A DNA stretch of 7,571 nucleotides from the NCBI GenBank assembly GCA_947630385.1, contig CANRHG010000091.1:1-7571 (forward strand), read 5' to 3'. Of the stretch, positions 1 through 6,901 are shown piece by piece (position 1 is the stretch's first letter; each line of letters starts with the position of its first letter). The translations under genes and the position numbers were made by a program. This DNA is from an uncultured Eubacteriaceae bacterium. Its GTDB lineage: Bacteria; Bacillota; Clostridia; Eubacteriales; Eubacteriaceae. The notes beneath the pieces are model-generated. The model was not told the DNA's origin and did not search any database. It saw only the letters and a list, made by a program, of their open reading frames with translations.

Positions 1-579
1 GACGGAAAAAATCGTTCTGAGGCGGTCGTCTTTTCTGAAGAAAGAAAATGGATGGATTACGTCGATTCCAGAAGGCTTGAGATCACCTGCGGGGAGGCGC
101 CTTTTCTGGTCAGCCGTTACGATACAACGACCGGAAGGTACATCCCCGTTCCCGAAAGAATTGGTCAGCTCGACCGAAAGCTCAGGGTCGTGTCAGAAAA
201 CGCAAAAACCGAAGAAGACTGGCTCAAGTGGGCCTTCAGAGCGGTTGAAGCGACCTACGGCTACGAGTTTCAGGGCGACAATCTGCTGATCGCCCGGATC
301 AATCTGCTCAAGACGTTTGAAGATTACCTTCTCTACTACTGGGATAGAAAGCCGACCATAAAGGAATACCGCAAACTCATCAACCGGATCGCGTGGAATA
401 TCTGGCAGATGGACGGGCTGACGGGATTTCCGCCGTACAAAGCCCAAAAGAATGACTTTACGCAGATCAGCTTTCTGCCTATGGAAGAAAACACGGACAG
501 CGATCAAAAAAAAACATGTAAGCCTTGCCAGATATATAATTGGCGTAGTAAGAAAAAAGAACAATTTAGAGCTTCGTGA
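1..579 (+). CDS. Adenine-N6 DNA methyltransferase, N-terminal (AdoMet-binding) half, 5' partial
   Basis: The reading frame is open from base 1, so the true start lies upstream; the ATG at 52 is internal. The visible 192 codons carry a motif I-like segment, ITCGEAPFL (bases 82-108), which parallels the DPxCGxGxFL AdoMet loop of N6-adenine MTases. They also carry a motif II-like YGYEFQGDNLLIARINLL starting near base 256, whose glutamate (265-267) would hold the AdoMet ribose. The protein ends in a Cys-rich tail (CKPCQIYNWRS) and contains no NPPY. This matches proteins annotated as 'restriction endonuclease subunit M' that lie next to a separate NPPY-bearing subunit. I infer that it binds AdoMet and pairs with the next gene product to methylate adenine in the recognition site. 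The stop is 7 bases before the next start, so the two genes are co-transcribed. GC is about 50% in the part I hand-counted (181-240), clearly above the next gene. Confidence 0.85.
   Translation, partial: DGKNRSEAVVFSEERKWMDYVDSRRLEITCGEAPFLVSRYDTTTGRYIPVPERIGQLDRKLRVVSENAKTEEDWLKWAFRAVEATYGYEFQGDNLLIARINLLKTFEDYLLYYWDRKPTIKEYRKLINRIAWNIWQMDGLTGFPPYKAQKNDFTQISFLPMEENTDSDQKKTCKPCQIYNWRSKKKEQFRAS
506..514 (+). repeat. A9 homopolymer near the 3' end of the first MTase gene
   Basis: Nine consecutive A residues lie within codons for Q-K-K-T of gene 1. Losing one A, or gaining two, moves translation into frame 2. That frame has no stop from 452 to the end of gene 2, so gene 1 would be fused to gene 2 upstream of its NPPY motif. 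Tracts of this length are known substrates for replication or transcription slippage; use of this one is inference. Confidence 0.6.
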
Positions 580-582
580 GGT
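577..582 (+). promoter_or_regulatory. Ribosome binding site deciding the start of the NPPY gene
   Basis: GAGG at 578-581 sits 5 bases before ATG 587 and overlaps the stop codon of the upstream gene, a typical coupled-translation layout. It supports 587 as the start instead of the in-frame ATG at 452. The earlier ATG would add 45 residues that overlap the upstream gene and resemble no part of the family. Confidence 0.65.
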
Positions 583-586
583 AGAA

Positions 587-1612
587 ATGAAATTTGACTA
601 TATAATCGGAAATCCGCCGTATCAAGACGAATCATCAGGAGAACAAAAAAATTATGCTCCTCCAATATATCATCATTTCATGGATGAAACTTATAAAATA
701 GCTGATAAAGTAGAATTAATTCATCCAGCGAGATTTTTATTCGATGCTGGAAGAACACCCAGTAAGTGGAACAAAAAAATGCTTGAAAATAATCATTTCA
801 AGATTTTGTATTATGAACCCGATGGTGAAAATATTTTTCCAAACAATGATATCAAAGGTGGAATTGCCATTAGTTTCTTTAATAAAAATGAAATTTACAA
901 ACCAATTAAGGTTTTTACTCCTTATGAAGAAATTAAAACTATTTTAAAGAAAGTCTCAAACGATTATAATAAAAAACCTATTACTTCAATTATGTTCAAT
1001 CAAATGAAATTTGATTTACAGAAACTTTATGAAGCATATCCAGAATATAAAAAAGTTATAGGAAGTAATGGGAAAGACAAACGCTTTAGAAATAATATAT
1101 TTGAAAAAGTCACTCTTTTCTCTGAAGGAAGAACAAAAGATTGTGTTGCTGTACGCGGTGTAATCAAGAATAAAAGAGTTTGGCGATATTTTCCTAATTT
1201 GTTTATAGATATAAGTCATCCTAATCTAAATAAATGGAAAGTAATAGTTGCACGAGTCAATGGTTCAGGGAAACTAGGTGAAGTCCTCAGCAACCCTGAG
1301 ATATTAAAACCAATGGAAGCTTATACTCAAACCTTTATAGGCATTGGTAATTTTGAGACTGAAAAAGAAGCAGAAAATTGTCTTAATTATATAAAAACAA
1401 AATTTGTAAGATTACTATTAGGGACATTAAAAACAACCCAAGATAATAGTATAGATACTTTTCGAAACATTCCATTACAAGATTTTACAGAAAATTCAGA
1501 TATCGATTGGTCTAAATCCATCTCGGAAATCGATCAACAGCTATATAAGAAATACGGCTTAAATAATGAAGAAGTAAAATTCATCGAAACCCACGTCAAG
1601 GAAATGAAATAA
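587..1612 (+). CDS. Adenine-N6 DNA methyltransferase, C-terminal half with NPPY and target-recognition region
   Basis: A 341-residue protein whose catalytic motif IV, NPPY, is at residues 9-12, almost at its N-terminus. It therefore lacks its own AdoMet-binding lobe (motifs X, I-III). Around residues 45-50 is a HPARFL segment and around 88-97 a DIKGGIAISF strand, both typical of Eco57I-type methylase domains after NPPY. The middle (about 110-290) is the likely target-recognition region. Residues about 305-325 (DIDWSKSISEIDQQLYKKY) match a conserved C-terminal signature of this family. I infer that it provides the adenine-flipping/catalytic pocket and sequence specificity, with the lobe supplied in trans by the upstream protein. 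Its stop overlaps the next start by one base (TAATG). The gene is strikingly AT-rich (about 23% GC at 841-900) compared with genes 1 and 3, a sign of module exchange. Confidence 0.88.
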   Translation: MKFDYIIGNPPYQDESSGEQKNYAPPIYHHFMDETYKIADKVELIHPARFLFDAGRTPSKWNKKMLENNHFKILYYEPDGENIFPNNDIKGGIAISFFNKNEIYKPIKVFTPYEEIKTILKKVSNDYNKKPITSIMFNQMKFDLQKLYEAYPEYKKVIGSNGKDKRFRNNIFEKVTLFSEGRTKDCVAVRGVIKNKRVWRYFPNLFIDISHPNLNKWKVIVARVNGSGKLGEVLSNPEILKPMEAYTQTFIGIGNFETEKEAENCLNYIKTKFVRLLLGTLKTTQDNSIDTFRNIPLQDFTENSDIDWSKSISEIDQQLYKKYGLNNEEVKFIETHVKEMK

Positions 1613-4600
1613 TGGACGTCTCAAAGAAAATCAAAACAACCGTGCCGATTAAACCGACAATCTACGCCTATACCACACCTGACGTTACTTACCATGAAGG
1701 GTGGACTAAGATCGGTTATACCGAAAAGCAGACACCTGAAGAACGGATAAGACAACAGACTCACACGGCCGGCATCAAAGCTAAATTTGAATGGTCGGAG
1801 ACGGCCAAATACGTTACCTATAATAAAAATAAAGAACCGGAGTATTTTAAAGACCATGATTTTCATTCCTACCTTACCCGATACAAAGGCATCAAAAGGG
1901 AGAGAGGGACCGAATGGTTTGAGGTCGAACCTAGTCCAGCTCACAATCACTTTTATGATTTTGCCGGAAGAAAGATTTCGCTTCCGGACGAAGGTCAGAC
2001 CTACGTTCTCAGAAAAGAACAGCAGCAGGCTGTTGACGAGGCAAGAGATTATTTTAAGTCTGGAGGTAAAAAGTTTCTCTGGAACGCTAAGCCAAGATTC
2101 GGTAAAACGCTCGCGGCCTACGACCTGATCAAATCCCTGGGAGCTGAAAAAGTTCTGATCGTGACCAACCGGCCGAGCATCGCCAATTCCTGGCGCGAGG
2201 ATTTCACGAAGTTTGTAGGCTGGCACAAGGATTATCTTTTCGTATCCGATTCGAACGTTATGCGGGAGAAGACAGGTGTCCTAACGAGGGAAGAATACCG
2301 TGACCATCTACGAAGCCGTGCTTACAAAGATTACCGTGACACTGCCCCGGGATTTATCGCTTTCGAGTCGCTCCAGGGCCTTAAAGGCTCGAAATACCTC
2401 GGAGGTAGCTACGATAAGTTGCACTGGGTCAAGGATCTGGATTTTGACCTATTGATCATCGACGAGTCCCACGAAGGTGTGGATACGACGAAAACGTTTA
2501 AAGTCCTGGATAAGATCAAAACCAAGCATACGCTGCATCTTTCGGGCACGCCCTTTAAAGCTATAGCTGAGGGGAAGTTCGACGAAAACGAGATATTTAA
2601 CTGGTCCTACGCCGATGAGCAAGAGGCTAAAGAAAACTGGCAGGGGGATGACTACAACCCGTACGAACGTCTTCCGAGGCTAAATATGTTCACCTACCAA
2701 ATGTCGGAGATGATCGAAGACGAGCTGAAAAAAGGCGTTTACATCGACGAGGAAGACGAGTTTGTCGATTATGCTTTCGACCTGAACGAGTTCTTCAAAA
2801 CTAATGATAGGGGTAAGTTTATTCATGAAGATGAAGTCAAAAAGTTCTTGAAGGCTCTTACAACCGGTGAAAAATACCCTTTTTCAACCCCTCAGCTTAG
2901 AGGGGAACTCTCGCATACGCTTTGGATATTAAACCGTGTCGACAGTGCCAAGGCGCTCGCTAAACTTTTGAAAAAGGACGAGATTTTCAAAGACTATGAG
3001 ATCGTCGTCGCGGCCGGTGACGGGAATATAGACGAAGAAAAGTTCGACGATGAAGAGAGTGAAGATAAAATCGACCATCAGATAAAAAGCGCTTACGACA
3101 AGGTAAAAAAAGCAATCAAAGATCACGACAAAACGATCACGCTATCTGTGGGACAGCTGACGGTTGGTGTGACCGTCCCAGAGTGGAGCGGGGTTCTTAT
3201 GCTCTCGAACATGAAAAGCCCGGCCTCTTATATGCAGGCAGCTTTCAGAGCGCAAAATCCCCATACCTTTACCGGAAAAGACGGCCGTGAGTACCGCAAA
3301 GAAAACGCTTACGTCTTCGATTTTGACCCTGCAAGGACGTTGACAATCTTCGACGAGTTTGCCAACAGCCTACTTTCGGATACAGCAAGGGGAGGTACGT
3401 ATGAGCAGCGAAAGAAACATATAAAAAGACTCCTTAACTTCTTTCCGGTGATTGGGGAGGACTCAGAAGGAAAGATGATCGAGCTTGATGCGGCGAAAGT
3501 CCTTTCGATCCCGAGGAAACTCAAAAGCCAGGAAGTCGTCAAACGCAAATTCCTGTCTAACTTTCTGTTCAAGGACATCGCCAACGTTATTCGCGCACCA
3601 AAAGAGATACGGGAGATTATCGACAAGCTCCCGAAGGCCAAAGAAGAAAAACTCGATAAATCGGGCCATGATACGGTCTTAGATCAAATCGACGACTTGA
3701 AGAATTCAGTAGACCTTAACAACGAAATTAATATCCCAAGTAAAGACGCTATTGACCGGGCCAAAGAAGTATTGGGAGAAAAATATTACGAAGTCTTGGA
3801 AGAAACGCTCGACGAAAGCCGGCCGGACGTGGAGGCTTTGGGAAAAGCCGAAGAAGATAAACGGACCGAAGAAGTCAAAAAAGCGGTCGACGGTTATACC
3901 GAGACTGCCAAAAAAGCGATTATCGAAAATGCCGTAAATACGGTCGTCGAACGTTCAGAGCTGACAAAACCTCAAAAAGAGCGTATCAAAAAAGAGGTCG
4001 AAGCAGAAATCGACTACAGCTTCAATAAAATCCGGGATGATTTCGTTGATGCCGAAACTATTGTCCGGGCGGAGATGGAACACCGAAAAAAGGAAGCGAA
4101 AACCACTCAGGAAAAAGAGCAGGCCAAAGTTGATTATAACGAAGCCGTCCAAACCTCGCTTAAAGAGATGAACGAGCGCATCGTGCAGGTAACGAAAGAG
4201 CTGGCCGATCAGCAGCCAGCAAAAGCTGCCGGAAAGATTCAGGAAATCATCAAAAGCAGGCAAAAGCGGGAGGTCGAAGACGGCGTTAGAGCCCACCTTA
4301 GAGGATTCTCGAGGACCATTCCAAGTTTTATCATGGCCTATGGCGACGAAAATCTAAAGCTCAAAAATTTCGACGATTATACGGAAGACGCGGTTTTCGA
4401 GGAAGTAACCGGAATCACAGAAGAGGACTTTAGACTTCTGCGGGACGGGTTTGACTACGAAGATGAAAAAACAGGAGAGACGATTCATTACAACGGCTTT
4501 TTCGACGAAGTTGTCTTCAACGATTCCATACAGGAGTTTTTGAACAAAAGGCAGGAACTCGCCGATTACTTTGAAGTTCAAAACGCAGAAGACATCTTCG

Positions 4601-5034
4601 ACTACATCCCACCGCAAAAGACCAATCAGATTTTTACGCCGAAATGGATTGTAAAAAAGATGGTGGACGAGCTGGAAAAAAACGACCCGGGCTGCTTTGA
4701 CGATCCGGATCACACTTTCGCAGATCTCTACATGAAATCTGGGCTCTACATTGCGGAGATTGTAAAACGACTTTTTCGCAACGAAAAGATGAAAGAAAAA
4801 ATCCCGGACGACCGGAAGCGGATTGAGCACATCCTTGAACATCAGGTCTATGGTATGGCTCCGTCTCGCATCATTTATCTCATCGCGACTAACTACATTT
4901 TAGGGTTTGACGAAAACTTAAAAGCAAATACGAAAAATTTCGTTCAGGCAGATGCATCAAAAGCCGCCAAAGAAGGAACGCTGCAGGAACTGGTTGACCA
5001 GTATTTTGGAAGCGATCTTAACTTAGATAACTAA
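1612..5034 (+). CDS. GIY-YIG nuclease / SF2 helicase / MTase-lobe restriction protein
   Basis: An 1140-residue multidomain protein. Residues 16-105 form a T5orf172-type GIY-YIG nuclease: YAY (18-20), KIGYT (33-37), Arg in ERIR (about 45-47), HDFH (82-85) and Glu101 in GTEWFEV. Residues about 130-560 form a superfamily 2 helicase: Walker A AKPRFGKT (159-166), DESH (284-287), SGTPF (311-315), motif V near 514-522 and motif VI QAAFRAQNPH (542-551). Residues about 740-900 are Glu/Lys-rich and probably helical or coiled coil. Residues 1006-1010 (QIFTP) match MTase motif X, and DLYMKSGLYI (1038-1047) is a degenerate motif I. The protein ends without NPPY. It likely translocates on DNA and cuts unmodified sites, as in type ISP enzymes, using gene 2 for recognition; this is inference. 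The start overlaps the previous stop, with AAGGAA just upstream. No sign of breakage inside the frame. Confidence 0.88.
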   Translation: MDVSKKIKTTVPIKPTIYAYTTPDVTYHEGWTKIGYTEKQTPEERIRQQTHTAGIKAKFEWSETAKYVTYNKNKEPEYFKDHDFHSYLTRYKGIKRERGTEWFEVEPSPAHNHFYDFAGRKISLPDEGQTYVLRKEQQQAVDEARDYFKSGGKKFLWNAKPRFGKTLAAYDLIKSLGAEKVLIVTNRPSIANSWREDFTKFVGWHKDYLFVSDSNVMREKTGVLTREEYRDHLRSRAYKDYRDTAPGFIAFESLQGLKGSKYLGGSYDKLHWVKDLDFDLLIIDESHEGVDTTKTFKVLDKIKTKHTLHLSGTPFKAIAEGKFDENEIFNWSYADEQEAKENWQGDDYNPYERLPRLNMFTYQMSEMIEDELKKGVYIDEEDEFVDYAFDLNEFFKTNDRGKFIHEDEVKKFLKALTTGEKYPFSTPQLRGELSHTLWILNRVDSAKALAKLLKKDEIFKDYEIVVAAGDGNIDEEKFDDEESEDKIDHQIKSAYDKVKKAIKDHDKTITLSVGQLTVGVTVPEWSGVLMLSNMKSPASYMQAAFRAQNPHTFTGKDGREYRKENAYVFDFDPARTLTIFDEFANSLLSDTARGGTYEQRKKHIKRLLNFFPVIGEDSEGKMIELDAAKVLSIPRKLKSQEVVKRKFLSNFLFKDIANVIRAPKEIREIIDKLPKAKEEKLDKSGHDTVLDQIDDLKNSVDLNNEINIPSKDAIDRAKEVLGEKYYEVLEETLDESRPDVEALGKAEEDKRTEEVKKAVDGYTETAKKAIIENAVNTVVERSELTKPQKERIKKEVEAEIDYSFNKIRDDFVDAETIVRAEMEHRKKEAKTTQEKEQAKVDYNEAVQTSLKEMNERIVQVTKELADQQPAKAAGKIQEIIKSRQKREVEDGVRAHLRGFSRTIPSFIMAYGDENLKLKNFDDYTEDAVFEEVTGITEEDFRLLRDGFDYEDEKTGETIHYNGFFDEVVFNDSIQEFLNKRQELADYFEVQNAEDIFDYIPPQKTNQIFTPKWIVKKMVDELEKNDPGCFDDPDHTFADLYMKSGLYIAEIVKRLFRNEKMKEKIPDDRKRIEHILEHQVYGMAPSRIIYLIATNYILGFDENLKANTKNFVQADASKAAKEGTLQELVDQYFGSDLNLDN

Positions 5035-5035
5035 A

Positions 5036-5728
5036 ATGGAATCACAAAAAGGCTATATATACATCCTTACTAACCCGTCATATCCAGATCTTGTTAAAAT
5101 AGGCTATACTCAAAATCTGAAACAAAGGTTGAATGAACTTAACCGAAGCGAATGCATTCCGTATTCCTTCCGACTTTATGCCTCTTACGAAGTTGAAACA
5201 AAACTTGCGGATAAACAATTGCATTTATTGATTGACAAAATAAATCCAGATTTACGTATCGTTAATATCAATAAAGGTAAAAAACGAACCAGAGAATTTT
5301 TTGAGATGGCTCCCGAAGATGCCTATGCTCTTCTTAAAGCCATGGCGGAGATCCACGGCTGCAAAGACAAACTGAAGTTATATAAGAAATCAGAAGAAGA
5401 TAAAAGACAAGAAAACGAAGCGAATGAAGCAAGAGAAAAAGCAAAAAGGCGTGATCCTCTTTCTTTTGACATGATTGGAATCGAGCCGGGAGAAGAAATC
5501 TGTTACATAAACGACCCCACGATTAAGGCAACGGTCATCAGCAATCGGAAAGTCTTGTTCGAAGGAGAAGAAACCTACTTATCTCCTATAGCTCAAAAGC
5601 TTGAAGGCAAAGATTCTTTGCAGGGCAGTAAATTTTTCACGTATCATGGAAAGAGATTAACTGAATTGCGAGAAGAGGTTGAAGCAAAAGAAGCTTCCGA
5701 GGAAGTTGATATGAACTTATTGGACTGA
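5036..5728 (+). CDS. Small GIY-YIG nuclease family protein with RAMA-like C-terminal domain
   Basis: A 230-residue protein. The N-terminal 95 residues are a GIY-YIG/T5orf172-type domain: GYIYI (6-10), KIGYT (21-25), Arg31 in QRLNEL, a DKQLH helix (59-63) and a putative catalytic Glu in TREFFE (85-90). A charged linker (about 118-140) leads to residues 141-213. There GIEPGEEI, a strand around ATVISNRKVLFEGEE, YLSPIAQKL, LQGSKFFTY and GKRLTELR follow the layout of RAMA (restriction-associated adenine methylase) domains, thought to read DNA or modified DNA. The RAMA assignment is a motif-level judgement; DUF4357 or another small beta domain is the alternative. It starts one base after the helicase gene stop with no clear Shine-Dalgarno site, so translation probably depends on coupling. 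It may be an accessory nuclease of the system. The first half is AT-rich (about 25% GC at 5221-5280), unlike gene 3. Confidence 0.82.
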   Translation: MESQKGYIYILTNPSYPDLVKIGYTQNLKQRLNELNRSECIPYSFRLYASYEVETKLADKQLHLLIDKINPDLRIVNINKGKKRTREFFEMAPEDAYALLKAMAEIHGCKDKLKLYKKSEEDKRQENEANEAREKAKRRDPLSFDMIGIEPGEEICYINDPTIKATVISNRKVLFEGEETYLSPIAQKLEGKDSLQGSKFFTYHGKRLTELREEVEAKEASEEVDMNLLD

Positions 5729-5860
5729 AAGTTCAAATCAAAGCTTTAGAAGAACAAAGGAAAATACGAGTTTAAAGAAGAAATTGTTACAAGAGAACTA
5801 CTCAGTATCTCAATTCCGAGTAGTTCACTGAGTGATTAAAGGTTTTCAGGATAAAGATAA
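5729..5860 (+). other. Intergenic leader before the DUF4268 gene
   Basis: 132 bases, the only real gap inside the + strand gene row. It is A-rich, holds overlapping inverted repeats at 5795-5833 and an AGGA ribosome site at 5848-5851, 9 bases before ATG 5861. I see no convincing promoter and no coding capacity. Confidence 0.5.
5795..5833 (+). promoter_or_regulatory. Overlapping, mutually exclusive hairpins upstream of the DUF4268 gene
   Basis: GAACTACTC (5795-5803) is perfectly complementary to GAGTAGTTC (5818-5826), with a 14-base loop. ACTCAGT (5800-5806) is perfectly complementary to ACTGAGT (5827-5833). The left arms share 5800-5803, so both stems cannot form fully at once. No U tract follows, so this is not a plain terminator; an RNA switch, processing site or protein operator are possible readings. 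Confidence 0.4.
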
Positions 5861-6802
5861 ATGAGCAAACAATTAGGGAATCTTGAAAAAATTGACAACC
5901 TGCGGAAGATATGGCCCAACGAAGCCTACGACTTTACGAAGTGGCTGGCAAAGGAGGCGAATTTCAACCTGCTCTGTTCGGCGATCGGCATGGACTTGAT
6001 TGTTGAAGAAAGGGAATCTTTTGTGGGCGACTTCAAGTTGGACTTGTATGCTACCGAAGAAACTACTGGCAAACCTGTAATCATCGAAAACCAGCTGGAA
6101 TCGACCGACCACGACCATCTCGGTAAGATCATCACCTACGCCTCCGGGAAGAACGCCTCTACTATTATCTGGATAGTCAAGAGCGCAAGACCGGAGCACC
6201 GGCAAGCAATCGAATGGTTGAATCAGCATACGGACGAAGAAACGGGTTTCTTTCTGATCGAAATTGAACTGTGGAAAATCGATAACTCCAAGCCGGCTAT
6301 CCGGTTTAATATCGTCGAAAAGCCTAACGAATGGGCAAAATCAGTCAAAACGAACAAAGAGTTGACTCAACTTCAGAAATTCCGTCTTGATTTCTGGGAA
6401 GGTTTCAACAAGTACATCTACTCGAAAGACTGCAGGTATGCTAAAACCTTCAACAAGACGAAGCCTTCTACAGACAATTGGAAGAATGTGGCTATCGGAA
6501 TCTCCGGCATCTTCATTGACCTCTATATCAGTACCCAAAAAAACAAGCTGGAAGCTTCTATCTACTTCAGAAATAACAAAGAAGAATTCCACCGACTGGA
6601 AGAATACAGGGACCAGATCGATGAAATTATGGGCGAACCTGTTGAGTTCAGGGAAGCCAACATCGACTCGAAAATAATCGTCAGCAAAGACGCTCCACCG
6701 AATGACAGGGAGCGTTGGGACGAATATTACAACTGGCTTGCTGAGACAGCGGTCAAACTCAAAGAAGTGGCTGACAGATTAATAATCAAAGCCCGAAAGT
6801 AA
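5861..6802 (+). CDS. DUF4268 protein with PD-(D/E)XK-like nuclease core
   Basis: A 313-residue protein. Residues about 45-105 show a restriction-endonuclease-like core: a Glu pair (49-50), VGDFKLDLYA with Asp57 and Asp61, then VIIENQLE with a Glu76-x-Gln78 in place of the usual (D/E)xK, followed by a helix containing HDHLGKIITYAS and the strand TIIWIV (101-106). The C-terminal part from about residue 170 (LQKFRLDFWEGFNKYI onward) matches the DUF4268 domain often found beside R-M and other defence genes. Catalytic activity is plausible but not shown; the Gln substitution occurs in some active enzymes of the fold. It could be a nuclease partner of the system or a stand-alone defence gene, since a 132-base leader separates it from gene 4. 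Start chosen for AGGA at a 9-base spacing. GC content resembles gene 3. A terminator follows directly. Confidence 0.85.
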   Translation: MSKQLGNLEKIDNLRKIWPNEAYDFTKWLAKEANFNLLCSAIGMDLIVEERESFVGDFKLDLYATEETTGKPVIIENQLESTDHDHLGKIITYASGKNASTIIWIVKSARPEHRQAIEWLNQHTDEETGFFLIEIELWKIDNSKPAIRFNIVEKPNEWAKSVKTNKELTQLQKFRLDFWEGFNKYIYSKDCRYAKTFNKTKPSTDNWKNVAIGISGIFIDLYISTQKNKLEASIYFRNNKEEFHRLEEYRDQIDEIMGEPVEFREANIDSKIIVSKDAPPNDRERWDEYYNWLAETAVKLKEVADRLIIKARK

Positions 6803-6809
6803 CGATATG

Positions 6810-6840
6810 AGCTGAGCGGATACGCCCGGCTTTTTTATTT
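6810..6840 (+). terminator. Rho-independent terminator of the + strand operon
   Basis: AGCTGAGCG (6810-6818) pairs with CGCCCGGCT (6823-6831) around a GATA loop, giving nine positions with one G-U pair and one A/C mismatch. It runs straight into a T-rich tract (6831-6840). It lies 8 bases after the DUF4268 stop codon and so ends that transcript. Confidence 0.8.
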
Positions 6841-6854
6841 CTTCCGGTCTCTTC

Positions 6855-6863
6855 TGTTATGAT
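6855..6863 (+). promoter_or_regulatory. Extended -10 promoter-like site
   Basis: TGTTATGAT matches the extended -10 pattern TGnTATAAT with one mismatch. The -35 position 17 bases upstream falls in the T tract of the preceding terminator and is poor (TTATTT). A start near 6870 would give a transcript of about 90 bases ending at the next terminator. Weak on its own. Confidence 0.3.
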
Positions 6864-6901
6864 AGGACGAGTGTATTCTGAGTTCTGAGGAGAACCGAAG
6901 C

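Noticed and set aside
452..586. Extending the NPPY gene upstream to the in-frame ATG at 452
   Set aside because: The extra 45 residues overlap the well-supported end of gene 1, look like out-of-frame translation, and ATG 452 has no ribosome site; ATG 587 has GAGG at a 5-base spacing.
450..640. A frameshift mutation splitting a single MTase gene into a pseudogene
   Set aside because: Gene 1 ends in a plausible conserved tail in its own frame and gene 2 has its own ribosome site and start, so a natural two-gene arrangement is more likely. The slippage idea is kept as a separate finding.
4354..4842. A 162-codon open frame on the - strand
   Set aside because: It is the complement of conserved coding sequence in gene 3, Phe/Val/Leu-rich as expected from antisense of Glu/Lys-rich codons.
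4620..5034. The helicase gene as a truncated pseudogene because NPPY is missing
   Set aside because: The frame is intact for 1140 codons, the end couples to the next gene by one base, and the missing half is encoded in gene 2.
5784..5812. Promoter TTGTTA, 17 bases, TATCTC in the leader of gene 5
   Set aside because: The -35 has four matches and the -10 only three to consensus, and the -10 falls inside the hairpin arms; too weak to call.
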